Of a DNA stretch of 64,000 nt, positions 52,991-61,856 are shown in pieces. Numbering within the stretch: the first letter of the stretch is position 1; every line of letters begins with the position of its first letter. The notes below the pieces were generated by a model. The model searched no databases. It was not told where the DNA came from and saw nothing but the letters and a program-made list of their open reading frames with translations. The position numbers and the translations under genes are program-made. Origin of the DNA: a bacterium (lineage in GTDB: Bacteria; Hydrothermota; UBA3073; JACQXS01; JAQTXJ01); contig JAQUPX010000003.1 in assembly GCA_028716385.1 (NCBI GenBank), positions 62,001 to 126,000 on the forward strand. The letters run 5' to 3'.

Positions 52991-53812
52991 ATGAATATAA
53001 GAGAACCTGTAGTCGCAAACCAGTTTTACCCCGGGAATCCTTCCCTGTTGAAAGATATGATACTTTCTTTCTTTAAAGATAAAAACATTCCAGATATAAA
53101 AGAAAATGTTCACGCTCTTATCGTTCCTCACGCAGGATATACTTATTCAGGTAAAACCGCCGCTTATGCTTTTAAACAAATCCAGAACAAACAATACGAT
53201 TCCGTTATAATAATTGGCCCGTCTCACAGCGCAGTTTTTGACGGAATTTCCGTATACCCTGAAGGCAAGTTTAAAACCCCTTTAGGCAATATCGAAATAG
53301 ATAAAAACCTAACGGATAAAATTATTTCTTTCGATTCACGCATCATTGATGCCACAGAACCCCATATCGAGGAACATTCAATAGAAGTTATGCTTCCTTT
53401 CTTACAGGTAGCCCTTGATAATTTCAAAATTGTGCCGGTATGTATGGGAAGCTACGACTTCTCAACCTGCAACAAACTCGCAGACGCAATACTTAATGCT
53501 ATCGGACATACTAATAAAGTCCTGATTATCGCATCTTCCGATTTTTATCACGGACATAGCTATGAAGAATGCAAACAAAGCACAACCGAATCAGCAAACC
53601 TTATTGCTTCAAATAATATAGAAGAATTTTATAATCACTTTTATAAGAATAGCGCTGCCTGCGGAGGTGCTCCAATTGTAACTACTATGCTTGTAGAAAA
53701 GAAATTGCAAAACAACAAAATAACTCTGTTGAATTTAACGAATTCCGGGGACGTTACAGGTGTAAAAGCAGGATATGTCGTAGGATATGCAAGTTTGGCA
53801 ATAACGAAATAA
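52991..53812 (+). CDS. Stand-alone MEMO1-family protein
   Basis: 273 residues from the ATG at 52991, one base after the fusion gene's stop (TAATATG). There is no signal peptide, so it is cytoplasmic, unlike its neighbour. Signatures 'REPVVANQFYPGNP', 'IVPHAGYTYSGKTAAYAFKQI', 'EEHSIEVMLPFLQVAL' and 'CGGAPIVTTML' keep all predicted metal ligands. MEMO proteins are related to non-haem iron dioxygenases, but their chemistry is not established. It is coupled to the fusion upstream and to smpB downstream. Confidence 0.88.
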   Translation: MNIREPVVANQFYPGNPSLLKDMILSFFKDKNIPDIKENVHALIVPHAGYTYSGKTAAYAFKQIQNKQYDSVIIIGPSHSAVFDGISVYPEGKFKTPLGNIEIDKNLTDKIISFDSRIIDATEPHIEEHSIEVMLPFLQVALDNFKIVPVCMGSYDFSTCNKLADAILNAIGHTNKVLIIASSDFYHGHSYEECKQSTTESANLIASNNIEEFYNHFYKNSAACGGAPIVTTMLVEKKLQNNKITLLNLTNSGDVTGVKAGYVVGYASLAITK

Positions 53813-53813
53813 T

Positions 53814-54245
53814 ATGAAAGTAGACAATAAAAAAGCTTTTTTTGAATACACCGTTCTTGAAAAATACGAAGCAGGTATTTCGTTGGAAGGGCAGGAAGTT
53901 AAATCCATAAGGATAGGACAGGCATCTCTTGCAGATAGTTTTTGCAGGATTATAAAAGATGAAGTCTTTGTTATGGGAATGCATATCACACACTACGATA
54001 AAGCAAGAACTATGTTGGACTCAAAACGAACACGTAAATTACTTTTACATAAAAGGGAAATAAATTCCCTGACGGGTAAAGTCAGCGAAAAAGGATTTGC
54101 GCTCATACCATTAAGCTTGTACTTTAATAAACGCGGGAAAGCAAAACTCTGTATAGCTTTATGTAAAGGGAAAAGACAATACGAAAAAAGAGAAACAATT
54201 AAAAACCGTGAACTTGAAAGAGAAATGAGAAACTTTAAAAACTAA
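53814..54245 (+). CDS. smpB: tmRNA-binding protein SmpB
   Basis: 143 residues, full family length. Signatures are 'KKAFFEYTVLEKYEAGISLEGQEVKSIR', 'HITHYDKA', 'TRKLLLHKREI', 'GFALIPLSLYFNKRGKAKLCIALCKGKRQYEKRETIK'. It carries tmRNA to stalled ribosomes. It starts directly after the MEMO stop (TAATATG) and overlaps nothing. The tmRNA gene itself was not recognised in the window. Confidence 0.95.
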   Translation: MKVDNKKAFFEYTVLEKYEAGISLEGQEVKSIRIGQASLADSFCRIIKDEVFVMGMHITHYDKARTMLDSKRTRKLLLHKREINSLTGKVSEKGFALIPLSLYFNKRGKAKLCIALCKGKRQYEKRETIKNRELEREMRNFKN

Positions 54246-54247
54246 AT

Positions 54248-54580
54248 ATGATAAACCTTGCCATTCATACACAAATGTTGGAAATAACGCAATCTTTAAA
54301 CACCGCCCTTAAAAAAGCCTGTGAAAACTTTGAAAACCTTGACGAGCTACAGGAAATATTAGACAAAAGAGAAGAGTTGATAAAAAAATTATTGCAAACA
54401 AGCAAACCTTCGACAGAAATGTCCAAAAAAATATTACTAATAGAAGAAGATAACCTGAAACTATTTCAACAGCTTATAGAAAACACCTCAAATGAAATTG
54501 AAAACATAAAGCAAACAAATAAATTACTTAAAGAATATAAAAATAGTTCCCCGGATAGCGGCCTTGATATAACAAAATAA
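54248..54580 (+). CDS. Small coiled-coil protein, possibly FliT/FlgN-like
   Basis: 110 residues, almost wholly helical, two bases after smpB. The pattern 'LQEILDKREELIKKLL' followed by 'LLIEEDNLKLFQQLIENTSNEIE' and a terminal 'YKNSSPDSGLDITK' recalls FliT/FlgN-type flagellar chaperones. No flagellar genes are present here to support that. It is probably a soluble cytoplasmic protein. The function is open. Confidence 0.45.
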   Translation: MINLAIHTQMLEITQSLNTALKKACENFENLDELQEILDKREELIKKLLQTSKPSTEMSKKILLIEEDNLKLFQQLIENTSNEIENIKQTNKLLKEYKNSSPDSGLDITK

Positions 54581-54589
54581 GAACCGTTG

Positions 54590-55264
54590 TCAATCCCTGA
54601 CACAGCGTATACTAAGAGCACACCTTTTGTCGTAGCTATTACGGTGCACACTAGTGTCATGATAGCTCATAGGATGACACCACGCACTTGTAGTATCAAA
54701 CTCCGTAGTCGACCACCATCCTCCGCTGTGCCCCATACAGCCGAACGAACCATCAGGACTGCGAGCACTACCCGGAAGCGCCGAAAAACCAGTTTCGTTG
54801 GTTGCACCGACATTAGGACTTGTCCAATGGGTTGTATCGGATTCTTTCAGTTTTCCACCTGCTATGTCTTTCCCACCCAAACAGTCAGCAAGAATCGCCC
54901 ACCCGCTATCAGAAGGTATATGCCATCCTTCGGGAGCCAAACCACGTGGGTCGTTTACCGCATACCAATTATATAACTTGCCGTAAGTTTTTTCATGCTC
55001 CGCATTGTTTTTGTAATAACACCATGCACCTGTGGTTAAGTTTTTCCATTTCTCCGCGTCTTGCACTTGCGGTATAGAGTCTCCATTACGATAACAACTT
55101 ACGTTCAGGTTTTCTGCCATCCATTCCTGCTTGTCTATCTTTATCGTTTTATAGGTGTTACCACCTTTATCAGTCATCGGAACGATAACTTCTGTTTTTA
55201 TTGGTTCTCTTACACAACCCCAAAAAAATAATCCTGATACTACTATAAGGTAAACACTTTTCAT
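54590..55264 (-). CDS. Lipoprotein with Fibrobacter major paralogous (FISUMP) domain
   Basis: 224 residues with a lipobox 'FFWGC' (C17). The mature part is a FISUMP domain: 'KIDKQEWMAENLNV', 'YGKLYNWYAVNDPRGLAPEGWHIPSDSGWAIL', 'FSALPGSARSPDGSFGCMGHSGGWWSTTE', 'RCALSIRCVRD'. The domain is related to formylglycine-generating/C-type-lectin folds and is of unknown function. It is usually on surface lipoproteins. The ATG follows GGGAGGAG. It is convergent with the smpB operon, with only nine bases between. Confidence 0.85.
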   Translation of the reverse strand: MKSVYLIVVSGLFFWGCVREPIKTEVIVPMTDKGGNTYKTIKIDKQEWMAENLNVSCYRNGDSIPQVQDAEKWKNLTTGAWCYYKNNAEHEKTYGKLYNWYAVNDPRGLAPEGWHIPSDSGWAILADCLGGKDIAGGKLKESDTTHWTSPNVGATNETGFSALPGSARSPDGSFGCMGHSGGWWSTTEFDTTSAWCHPMSYHDTSVHRNSYDKRCALSIRCVRD

Positions 55265-55305
55265 TCTATCTCCTCCCTACTTTCTATTCCTATAAATAAA
55301 AAAAC

Positions 55306-55341
55306 TATAAAAAATGGGCGAGATATAAACCCCGCCCATTT
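55306..55341 (-). terminator. Terminator of serA
   Basis: On the minus strand AAATGGGCG...CGCCCATTT (9 bp) is followed by TTTTTTATAG. It lies 18 bases after the serA stop. Confidence 0.85.
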
Positions 55342-55359
55342 ATTATAATTTTCAAAAGA

Positions 55360-56250
55360 CTAAGCTTGTTTAATGATTTTCACTACTTCTTCGCCTATTC
55401 TTGTCTGCGCTTCCCCGGTCTGAGCTCCGATATGCGGGGTAAGTGTAACATTCGGGAAACTCAACAATTCGCTTGCTGCAGGAGGTTCTGTTTCGAATAC
55501 GTCTAACCCGGCGCCTGCTAATTTACCGCTTTTCAAAGCTTCTAATAATGCGGATTCATCAACCGTTCCACCACGAGCACAATTTACGACAATTGCGCCT
55601 TTTTTCATCTTATCAAATTCCGTTTTTCCGATAAAATGTTTGGTTTCTGCTGTCAATGGCGTATGTATGGATATATAATCCGAACTTTGTAACAATTCGT
55701 CAAAAGTTGCATTCTTTATACTTCCGGTACCTTTAACATTCGGGTCATATCCTAAAACTGTCATTCCGAGCGCATTTGCACGTTTTGCAAGTTCCTGGCC
55801 GATTCTTCCTATCCCTATTATTCCAAGCGTTTTCCCCGATATTTCAGTGCCTTTAAATGCTTTTTTCTCCCACTGTCCGCCCTGGATGGATTTTGTAGCC
55901 TTAGCTATTCCCCTGGATAATGCAAACATATGGGCAAGCGCTAATTCCGCAACGGAAGCAGACGATGCTCCGGGAGTATTCACAACTTTTATTCCCTTTG
56001 ATTTTGCATAATCCGCATCTATGTTATCCATTCCAACTCCGCCTCTTATTATCATTTTCATACTCTTCATATTGTCTATCATTTCCTTGCGAACTTTAGT
56101 AGCACTGCGAACAACCAAAACGTCAAAATCCGCTACCTTAGTTACCAGTTCCTCTTTAGGTAATGCAGACAAATCTTCCACCTGGTGCCCCATTGCTTGT
56201 AACCCTTTAATCCCCTGGGCATCAAGACCATCAGCTATAAGTATTCTCAT
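55360..56250 (-). CDS. serA: D-3-phosphoglycerate dehydrogenase, short form
   Basis: 296 residues, a D-isomer-specific 2-hydroxyacid dehydrogenase with no ACT domain. The NAD motif is 'GIIGIGRIGQELA'; catalytic Arg is in 'VNCARGGTVDESAL' and His in 'LTPHIGAQTGEA'. 'GVGMDNIDADYAKSKGIKVVNTPG' is typical of SerA. It oxidises 3-phosphoglycerate as the first step of serine synthesis. The class V aminotransferase gene lies 31 bases upstream in the same operon and could do the next step. A glyoxylate or hydroxypyruvate reductase role cannot be fully excluded. The start follows AGGGGGAATA. Confidence 0.86.
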   Translation of the reverse strand: MRILIADGLDAQGIKGLQAMGHQVEDLSALPKEELVTKVADFDVLVVRSATKVRKEMIDNMKSMKMIIRGGVGMDNIDADYAKSKGIKVVNTPGASSASVAELALAHMFALSRGIAKATKSIQGGQWEKKAFKGTEISGKTLGIIGIGRIGQELAKRANALGMTVLGYDPNVKGTGSIKNATFDELLQSSDYISIHTPLTAETKHFIGKTEFDKMKKGAIVVNCARGGTVDESALLEALKSGKLAGAGLDVFETEPPAASELLSFPNVTLTPHIGAQTGEAQTRIGEEVVKIIKQA

Positions 56251-56281
56251 TATTCCCCCTTTTACATCCGTTATAAATCAA

Positions 56282-57430
56282 TTATATAGAAGCTTTAGCA
56301 AATACTTCCTGAGCTGCTTTTAAGCCTTTACCAAGTTCAACGGGATGTTTCAAATCGTGAAGTGATAATTCAATTGCCGCTATTGCCGTAATAATATCAA
56401 ACTGGCAGATATAACCAAGATGCGTAAGTCTTATTACTTTCCCTTCAAATTGGTCCTGTCCGCCTGCTACCATAACACCATATTTTTTCTCAAGAGTCTT
56501 CTTAAGTTCTTTGCCATCTACTCCATCCGGCGCAAAAATTCCCGTAAGAGCTTTTGCAGGATGTTTTGAAATAAGCTTTAATCCGAGCGCTTTCATTGCT
56601 GCCTGTGTCGCATCTCCCATTACCGTAACTCTTTCAAGAATCTTATCTATTCCGCCATCTGCATTTATCATTTCCAATGCTTGTTTTAATCCCATAATCA
56701 AAGAAACAGCCGGTGTAAATGGGGTATCTGATTTTTCAAGTGCTTTGCGAGCTTTTTTGAAATCAAAATAAAATTTCGGTAAATTAGATTTATCCATAAA
56801 TGGCCATGCTTTGTCGCTTATCGATGCAAATGCCAATCCGGGTGGTAACATAAGTGATTTCTGTGAACCTGATACGCAAACGTCTACGCCCCAGTTGTCA
56901 ACCTGAAGATCACAAGCTGCAAGCCCTGATATTGCATCAACTACAAGTAAAGTATTTGGCCTTGATTTTATAACTTCACCATATTCTCTTATAGGATATT
57001 CGGTAGCAGTACTTGTTTCACAAAGTGTAGCAAATACAACTTTAATATCCGGATTATCGTCTAAATGTTTTTTAACAACTGCAGGATCTGCTACGTCGCC
57101 CCATTCAACTTCTACGCTTATTGCTTCTACTCCATAAGCTTTGCAAAGGTTTGCCCATCTTTCTCCAAATTTACCACCTTTAATTACCAATGCTTTGTCG
57201 CCTTTTGATAATAAATTACAAACTGCTCCTTCCATTGCCCCGGTTCCTGAAGCTGCAAAAGTAAATACGGAGTTTTTTGTCTTAAAAATAGGTTTAAGAC
57301 CTTCCGAAACTATTTTTATAGTATCTGAAAACTCTTTTGTGCGATGATGAATAATTTCTCGTGCTTCTGCTAACCTCACTTCACTTGGCACAGGAGTTGG
57401 CCCTGGCGTCATTAGGTATACTTTTTTCAT
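56282..57430 (-). CDS. Class V aminotransferase (serine/phosphoserine or alanine-glyoxylate type)
   Basis: 382 residues, a PLP enzyme. The lysine that binds PLP is in 'VSGSQKSLMLPPG', the phosphate site in 'FAASGTGAMEGAV', and 'LVVDAISGLAACDL' holds the Asp for the pyridine nitrogen. It begins 'YLMTPGPTPVPSEVRLA', typical of the serine-pyruvate/alanine-glyoxylate group. Its pairing with serA suggests it serves as the aminotransferase of the serine pathway, as in other lineages without SerC. An AAGGAGG site precedes the ATG. Confidence 0.85.
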   Translation of the reverse strand: MKKVYLMTPGPTPVPSEVRLAEAREIIHHRTKEFSDTIKIVSEGLKPIFKTKNSVFTFAASGTGAMEGAVCNLLSKGDKALVIKGGKFGERWANLCKAYGVEAISVEVEWGDVADPAVVKKHLDDNPDIKVVFATLCETSTATEYPIREYGEVIKSRPNTLLVVDAISGLAACDLQVDNWGVDVCVSGSQKSLMLPPGLAFASISDKAWPFMDKSNLPKFYFDFKKARKALEKSDTPFTPAVSLIMGLKQALEMINADGGIDKILERVTVMGDATQAAMKALGLKLISKHPAKALTGIFAPDGVDGKELKKTLEKKYGVMVAGGQDQFEGKVIRLTHLGYICQFDIITAIAAIELSLHDLKHPVELGKGLKAAQEVFAKASI

Positions 57431-57648
57431 TTTACCTCCTTGTAAAATTAAAAATATTTCTTAAAATAAAATACCCTATAACTTAAAAACTTAAACTCAA
57501 AAGTCAAGAAAAAAAAGATTTTATCTCATATCCTTTTGAATAATAAATAATCTAAATTAATAATATAACTAGTATATAACTCAAAAAAACTTGACAAACA
57601 TAATCTTTTTAATAATCTGACAAATAGAATTTGCGCAAGGGGGCGAAA

Positions 57649-58188
57649 ATGAAAGGATTTATTTGGGGAGTTGTAATTTTAGTAATTGTTATAGTGGGAT
57701 TTAAAGTATTTAATTCTGTTACAAAAAATGCTAGGGAAACGGCTCAACAGGCAGAAATCGTTTCAAAAATGAGGGCAGAAAAATATGACGAAGCCAAGGA
57801 ATTAATCGTTAAATACTACAAAGATACGGACAAAGCAAAAGAATTGTTAGCACCTATAAAAGTGAAAGAAGACGAAATAGCATTAGAAGCATATACGGAT
57901 AAAATTAAGATTCCTGATGACTGGGAATGGAAAGCCGATGAAAAGAACAGCAAGTATACTTCTATTCATGGAAAAATCGTTAATACTGGCGATAAAACAA
58001 TAACATCTTTCACAATTTTAGCAAAATACCAGGACGGAAAAAAGAAAACTCTAAGCACGGATTCTGCGAATTGTTCGGAAAGCGTTCCGGCTGGCCAAAC
58101 TAAAAACTTTGAAATCAAACACGGATATTCTTCTGATTACAAATCAGTCGTTCTATCTGTCAAGAACTTCACGTTAGACCAGCAGTAA
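57649..58188 (+). CDS. Membrane-anchored protein with FxLYD-like domain
   Basis: 179 residues from the ATG at 57649, which follows CAAGGGGGCG; the track's 57631 start is less likely. A single N-terminal helix ('FIWGVVILVIVIVGFKVF') anchors it. A helical stretch (residues 30-75) then leads to a beta-sandwich, 'YTSIHGKIVNTGDKTITSFTILAKYQDG', resembling FxLYD domains. The function is unknown. A TTGACA at 57590 and TAATCT at 57612 (16 bases apart) may be its promoter. Confidence 0.65.
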   Translation: MKGFIWGVVILVIVIVGFKVFNSVTKNARETAQQAEIVSKMRAEKYDEAKELIVKYYKDTDKAKELLAPIKVKEDEIALEAYTDKIKIPDDWEWKADEKNSKYTSIHGKIVNTGDKTITSFTILAKYQDGKKKTLSTDSANCSESVPAGQTKNFEIKHGYSSDYKSVVLSVKNFTLDQQ

Positions 58189-58542
58189 GAAACTCCCCTT
58201 TCAAGGGAAGTGAAACATAAAGTCGTCGTTGTTTGTAAATAAAAAACTTTACCGAGAATTAGGCAGAATGCCTTCTTTTTGTTTCTCCATTTGTCATTCC
58301 CGCGAAAGCGGGAATCCAGTGTTTTTGTTGTCTTTATAATGCTTCACCCTTCAGGACGGGATCATTTACTAATTTACAGTTGCGATTAATTTTTTTACCC
58401 TCGTTAATTAATATTCAATCATAGTAAGCAACTACAAAATAAATCATTCAATACATTAAAAAACAATTGACTTATAAAAAATATACTCTAACTTACTTAC
58501 AGTAAAAACTATTATCATTAACTTATAAAATAAGGGGGCAAA
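58189..58542. other. Intergenic, hairpins and repeats
   Basis: No gene. AGGCA-gaa-TGCCT followed by TCTTTTT (58261-58280) may terminate the upstream gene. The palindrome attcccgcgaaagcgggaat (58296-58315) is a widespread intergenic type. TTGACT (58467) with TAACTT (58489) may be the cupin promoter. Confidence 0.45.
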
Positions 58543-58881
58543 ATGAAATTACTAAACTGCGCGGATGTCCAACTGGCAGAAGTAAAAATGGAAGGCGCCA
58601 AAGATGCATATATGAAATGGCTCATCGCTAAAACCGACGGCGCGCCAAATTTTGCAATGAGGTTATTTGAAATAAAAGCAGGCGGCAATACACCTCTCCA
58701 CACTCACGCATTTGAACACGAAGTATACATCCTGGAAGGAACCGGCATTTTTGTATGTGAAGGGAAAGAACATAGTTTCAGAAAAGATTATTGCATATTC
58801 GTTCCCGGAGACAAAATGCACCAGTTCAGAAATACCGGCAATACTTCTCTTAGGTTCCTTTGCTGTGTACCGAACGATTAA
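58543..58881 (+). CDS. Small cupin-domain protein
   Basis: 112 residues. The cupin metal motif is clear: 'GGNTPLHTHAFEHEVYILEGTGIF' (His, His, Glu) and the second motif 'FVPGDKMHQFRNTG' (His). The ATG follows AAGGGGGCAAA. The function (binding or simple enzymatic step) cannot be assigned. It lies just before dacB, whose start (58908) is 26 bases on. Confidence 0.85.
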   Translation: MKLLNCADVQLAEVKMEGAKDAYMKWLIAKTDGAPNFAMRLFEIKAGGNTPLHTHAFEHEVYILEGTGIFVCEGKEHSFRKDYCIFVPGDKMHQFRNTGNTSLRFLCCVPND

Positions 58882-58907
58882 TCTCTTCCTTGCTTAATCA
58901 GGTAAAT

Positions 58908-60302
58908 ATGTTAAAAAAAAGAAAACTATTTATATACTTTTTAATTATAGGAATTTTTGCTTCTCCCCTATTCTTATCTTGCCTTCCGACAAATGTTTAT
59001 GCCGACTTTGAGTCTGATTTCAACGATATCATCGTAAAAAACGGGCTGCAAAAAGTAAATTTCGGACTTGAAGTAATGAACATAGACAGCCAGACAATAA
59101 TATACTCCAGAAACTCTGAAGCTCTTTTTATGCCCGCTTCCAATGTTAAGATTCTTACTTCCTTAACCGCATTAACGGTATTAGGCGCAGATTATACGTT
59201 TAATACGGAAATTTTTTACGATGATACAAACCTTTTTATCAAAGGCTATGGAAACCCCGACCTTAAGCTTTCGGATATCATAGAACTTACGGATATTATA
59301 GCGGATTACGGGATAATTGCAATAAATGACATTGTTTACGACAACTCCTATTTCAACGAAGAAGAATGCGGAAAAGGCTGGGTAAATGAACCGAGAGCAT
59401 CTCTGGTTGCGCCTAGAGTATCTGCGATATCTTTAAATAAAAATCATATTTCAATACTGATAAAACAGGGCAAGCTCGGCAAAAAAATATCTTTATATCC
59501 TAAAACAAATTATTTTACCGTTCTTGATTCCACAAAAGCAGACGAAATGGGATTAACAATCAATCTGAAATCTACGGATGATAAAAATTATATCATAATA
59601 AAAGGTGATTCGAGCGCTTCCGGGGAATTCACAAGAAATGTAGACAATCCTGCCGCTTATATGACGACAATATTAAAAGAAATGTTAGAGAAAAAAGGAA
59701 TTACGATAACGGGAAAAGTCACCAGAGGTATAGTTAAAGACAGCTGCAAAAATATCTGCACCCACTCGTCAAATCCACTCTTATATCTTATATACTATAT
59801 GAACAAGAACAGCGATAATTTTTATGCGGAACATATTTTAAAAGCCGTAGGGGCTAAAGGCGGGACGCCACCGGGTTCATTTGAAAAAGGGACAAACGAA
59901 GTATATAAACTATTAAAAGGTATCGGATTATCAAAAGATGAAATCAGAATATTTGATGGTTCAGGATTATCAAGATATAATTTAATTTCCCCTCACGGAC
60001 TCGTAAAAGTCCTTGCTTCTGCAATATCGGAATGGGGTATAAGAAATGAGTTCATAAGTTCCCTGCCAATTGCAGGCGTAGATGGGACATTAAAACACAG
60101 ATTACGCACAAGCGAATGCAAAGGGAACGTGCGCGCAAAAACTGGAACAATGCTTTCCGTCAGTTCTCTTGCAGGCTATGCATACACACAAAACAAGAAC
60201 CTGATTATATTTTCAATTATGATGGATAATTACGTTCTTGATACCCCAAAAATAAAACAGGCTGAAGATAAAATTATAGAACTGATTATAAAGAATTTTT
60301 AG
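58908..60302 (+). CDS. dacB: D-alanyl-D-alanine carboxypeptidase/endopeptidase (PBP4 type)
   Basis: 464 residues from the ATG at 58908, which opens a signal peptide ('FIYFLIIGIFASPLFLSC'). It is a periplasmic penicillin-binding protein of class C. The active-site motifs are 'PASNVKIL' (SxxK), 'KNSDNFYAE' (SxN) and 'RAKTGTMLS' (KTG). The order and spacing fit the S13 family with its inserted domains, and 'GNPDLKLSDI' is typical. It trims peptidoglycan stem peptides or crosslinks. Confidence 0.9.
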   Translation: MLKKRKLFIYFLIIGIFASPLFLSCLPTNVYADFESDFNDIIVKNGLQKVNFGLEVMNIDSQTIIYSRNSEALFMPASNVKILTSLTALTVLGADYTFNTEIFYDDTNLFIKGYGNPDLKLSDIIELTDIIADYGIIAINDIVYDNSYFNEEECGKGWVNEPRASLVAPRVSAISLNKNHISILIKQGKLGKKISLYPKTNYFTVLDSTKADEMGLTINLKSTDDKNYIIIKGDSSASGEFTRNVDNPAAYMTTILKEMLEKKGITITGKVTRGIVKDSCKNICTHSSNPLLYLIYYMNKNSDNFYAEHILKAVGAKGGTPPGSFEKGTNEVYKLLKGIGLSKDEIRIFDGSGLSRYNLISPHGLVKVLASAISEWGIRNEFISSLPIAGVDGTLKHRLRTSECKGNVRAKTGTMLSVSSLAGYAYTQNKNLIIFSIMMDNYVLDTPKIKQAEDKIIELIIKNF

Positions 60303-60920
60303 TCCCCTTATCTAAACGTCAACCCGCTAATAACGTTTCCCTTTGTGCTTTCATGGTTAACTCTTTTCTGTTCTAGTTTGTCCCCTTCTGTTTTTCGCGT
60401 TAATTCGTGTCCATTCGTGGATGAAATTCTTTCCGTTTTCTGTTGTAGTTTGTTTTTAAACTCTAAAGTTCTTTCTGTTCTTTGCGACTTTGCGGCTTTG
60501 CGTGAGAAACTCTTTTTTCTATATTTTGTTATTTTTTAAACTCTAAATCTTTCTGTTTTCTGTGTTATTCCGTCTTAATCTGTGGGATTCCGTGTGCAAA
60601 ATCCTTTCTGTTTTGTTTTTTTTGTGGAATTTCTTTCTGTGCTATTCTGTGTTATTCTGTGGCTAAACTTCTTTTCCATTTTCTGTTGTAGTTTGTTTTA
60701 AACTCTAAATCTTTCTGTTTTCTGTGTTATTCCGTCTTAATCTGTGGAATTCCGTGTGCAAACTCCTTTCTGTTTTTTGTGTTGGCAGGTCTTTGTTTCT
60801 TCTTTCTGTGCTATTCTGTGTTAATCTGTGGCAAAAATCCTTTCCGTTTTGTGTTTTTTGTGTTTTAGTATCTGTCCGCTATAGAAGGGTTTATCTGCAT
60901 CCTAAAATACTTCGGAAGAG
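60303..60920. repeat. T-rich degenerate 'tctgtgttattctgtgg' repeat region
   Basis: No gene. Words such as ttctgtgttattccgtc and ttcgtgtccattcgtgg recur many times. A unit of about 162 bp is duplicated: the stretch 60551-60615 is nearly repeated at 60713-60778. It is the reverse-complement form of the repeat at 36004-36180. The ORFs listed here at 60345 and 60724 are translations of the repeat. Confidence 0.75.
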
Positions 60921-61817
60921 TTAGAAGCAAAGCGAACCCGAAAGTCTTTTCACGAGTCCAAGATCGGGATGGAACTTAAAAGCATAATCTACTTTAAGAT
61001 TTTGATAAATTATCCCGCAACCTAAAGTAAGATTGCCTCTGTCTTCACCAATTCTTAAAGCAAGTTGTTGTTTCCACCAGTATTCCATTCCCAAATAGGC
61101 ATCGGTATTTAAAGAAGTAAATTCTGCAATTCTATCCTTTAATGAGGTGTCAAATCCCAGACAGATATTTATTTTAGAGTTAGCATTAGCCATATTATGC
61201 TCTAAACCTAAACCATATTTTAACATAACAGGCAATTCATCATTCGTAGCAAGCGTATCTGACCAATAAAAAGGAGTGCTTACTAAATTCTCTATACTCG
61301 CGCCATAACTAATGCCATTAAATTTTGAATTCATTCCGAAATCTACGGTAACACCTTCCGTGTTAGCAACAACCCAGCTTCTGTATATATATTTTAGAGT
61401 CAACCCCAAATTTAATGAACCAAACGGAACGGCAAAAGCAGCATAAGAAATATAATCCGTTGCGTTAATTGTACCCGTATCTATAACTATATCTGTCGTA
61501 ACCGTATCAGTTAAAGGAATACCCGGCGCAGAAAGAATATAAAAACCTGCTCCAATAGTGCAATTTTTCAAAGGATATGCGAGCATACCGCTATTTATTG
61601 TTATCGCATCATCAAAATCTCCCGAATGCATTAAAAATAATTCTTTTTTCTTAGCTTTTGCCAATCCTGAAGAATTCCAATAGACTGCCGTAGCATCATC
61701 CGCAATGCCAACAAACGCATTCCCCATACCAAGTGCTCTTGCGCCAACTCCCAGCCCCATAAAATCGTTCAAATAGGTATCCCCGAGCCCAAGAAGTAAA
61801 CAAAATAATATCATCAT
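60921..61817 (-). CDS. PorV/PorQ-type outer-membrane protein
   Basis: 298 residues. After a short signal the mature N-terminus has the family signature 'GARALGMGNAFVGIADDATAVYWNSSGLAK', followed by beta-barrel strands with alternating aromatics and an end 'LGLVKRLSGSLCF' (terminal Phe). The family includes PorV and PorQ of type IX secretion, which carry or attach substrates with C-terminal sorting domains. Three such substrates are encoded in this window. The ATG has no ribosome site; TTGACA lies 39 bases upstream. Confidence 0.78.
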   Translation of the reverse strand: MMILFCLLLGLGDTYLNDFMGLGVGARALGMGNAFVGIADDATAVYWNSSGLAKAKKKELFLMHSGDFDDAITINSGMLAYPLKNCTIGAGFYILSAPGIPLTDTVTTDIVIDTGTINATDYISYAAFAVPFGSLNLGLTLKYIYRSWVVANTEGVTVDFGMNSKFNGISYGASIENLVSTPFYWSDTLATNDELPVMLKYGLGLEHNMANANSKINICLGFDTSLKDRIAEFTSLNTDAYLGMEYWWKQQLALRIGEDRGNLTLGCGIIYQNLKVDYAFKFHPDLGLVKRLSGSLCF

Positions 61818-61828
61818 TTATCTTATAT

Positions 61829-61856
61829 TAGATATATATAAATTCCCTGTTGTCAA
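61829..61856 (-). promoter_or_regulatory. Promoter of the PorV-like gene, TTGACA-16-TATCTA
   Basis: TTGACA (61856-61851) and TATCTA (61834-61829) on the minus strand are 16 bases apart. The ATG follows 11 bases after the -10 box, without a ribosome site. Confidence 0.45.

Noticed and set aside
54587-54976. Plus-strand ORF of 129 codons
   Set aside because: It is the shadow of the FISUMP lipoprotein gene on the other strand.
60345-60924. Two plus-strand ORFs after dacB
   Set aside because: They are read-through of the T-rich degenerate repeat; composition and words are non-coding.
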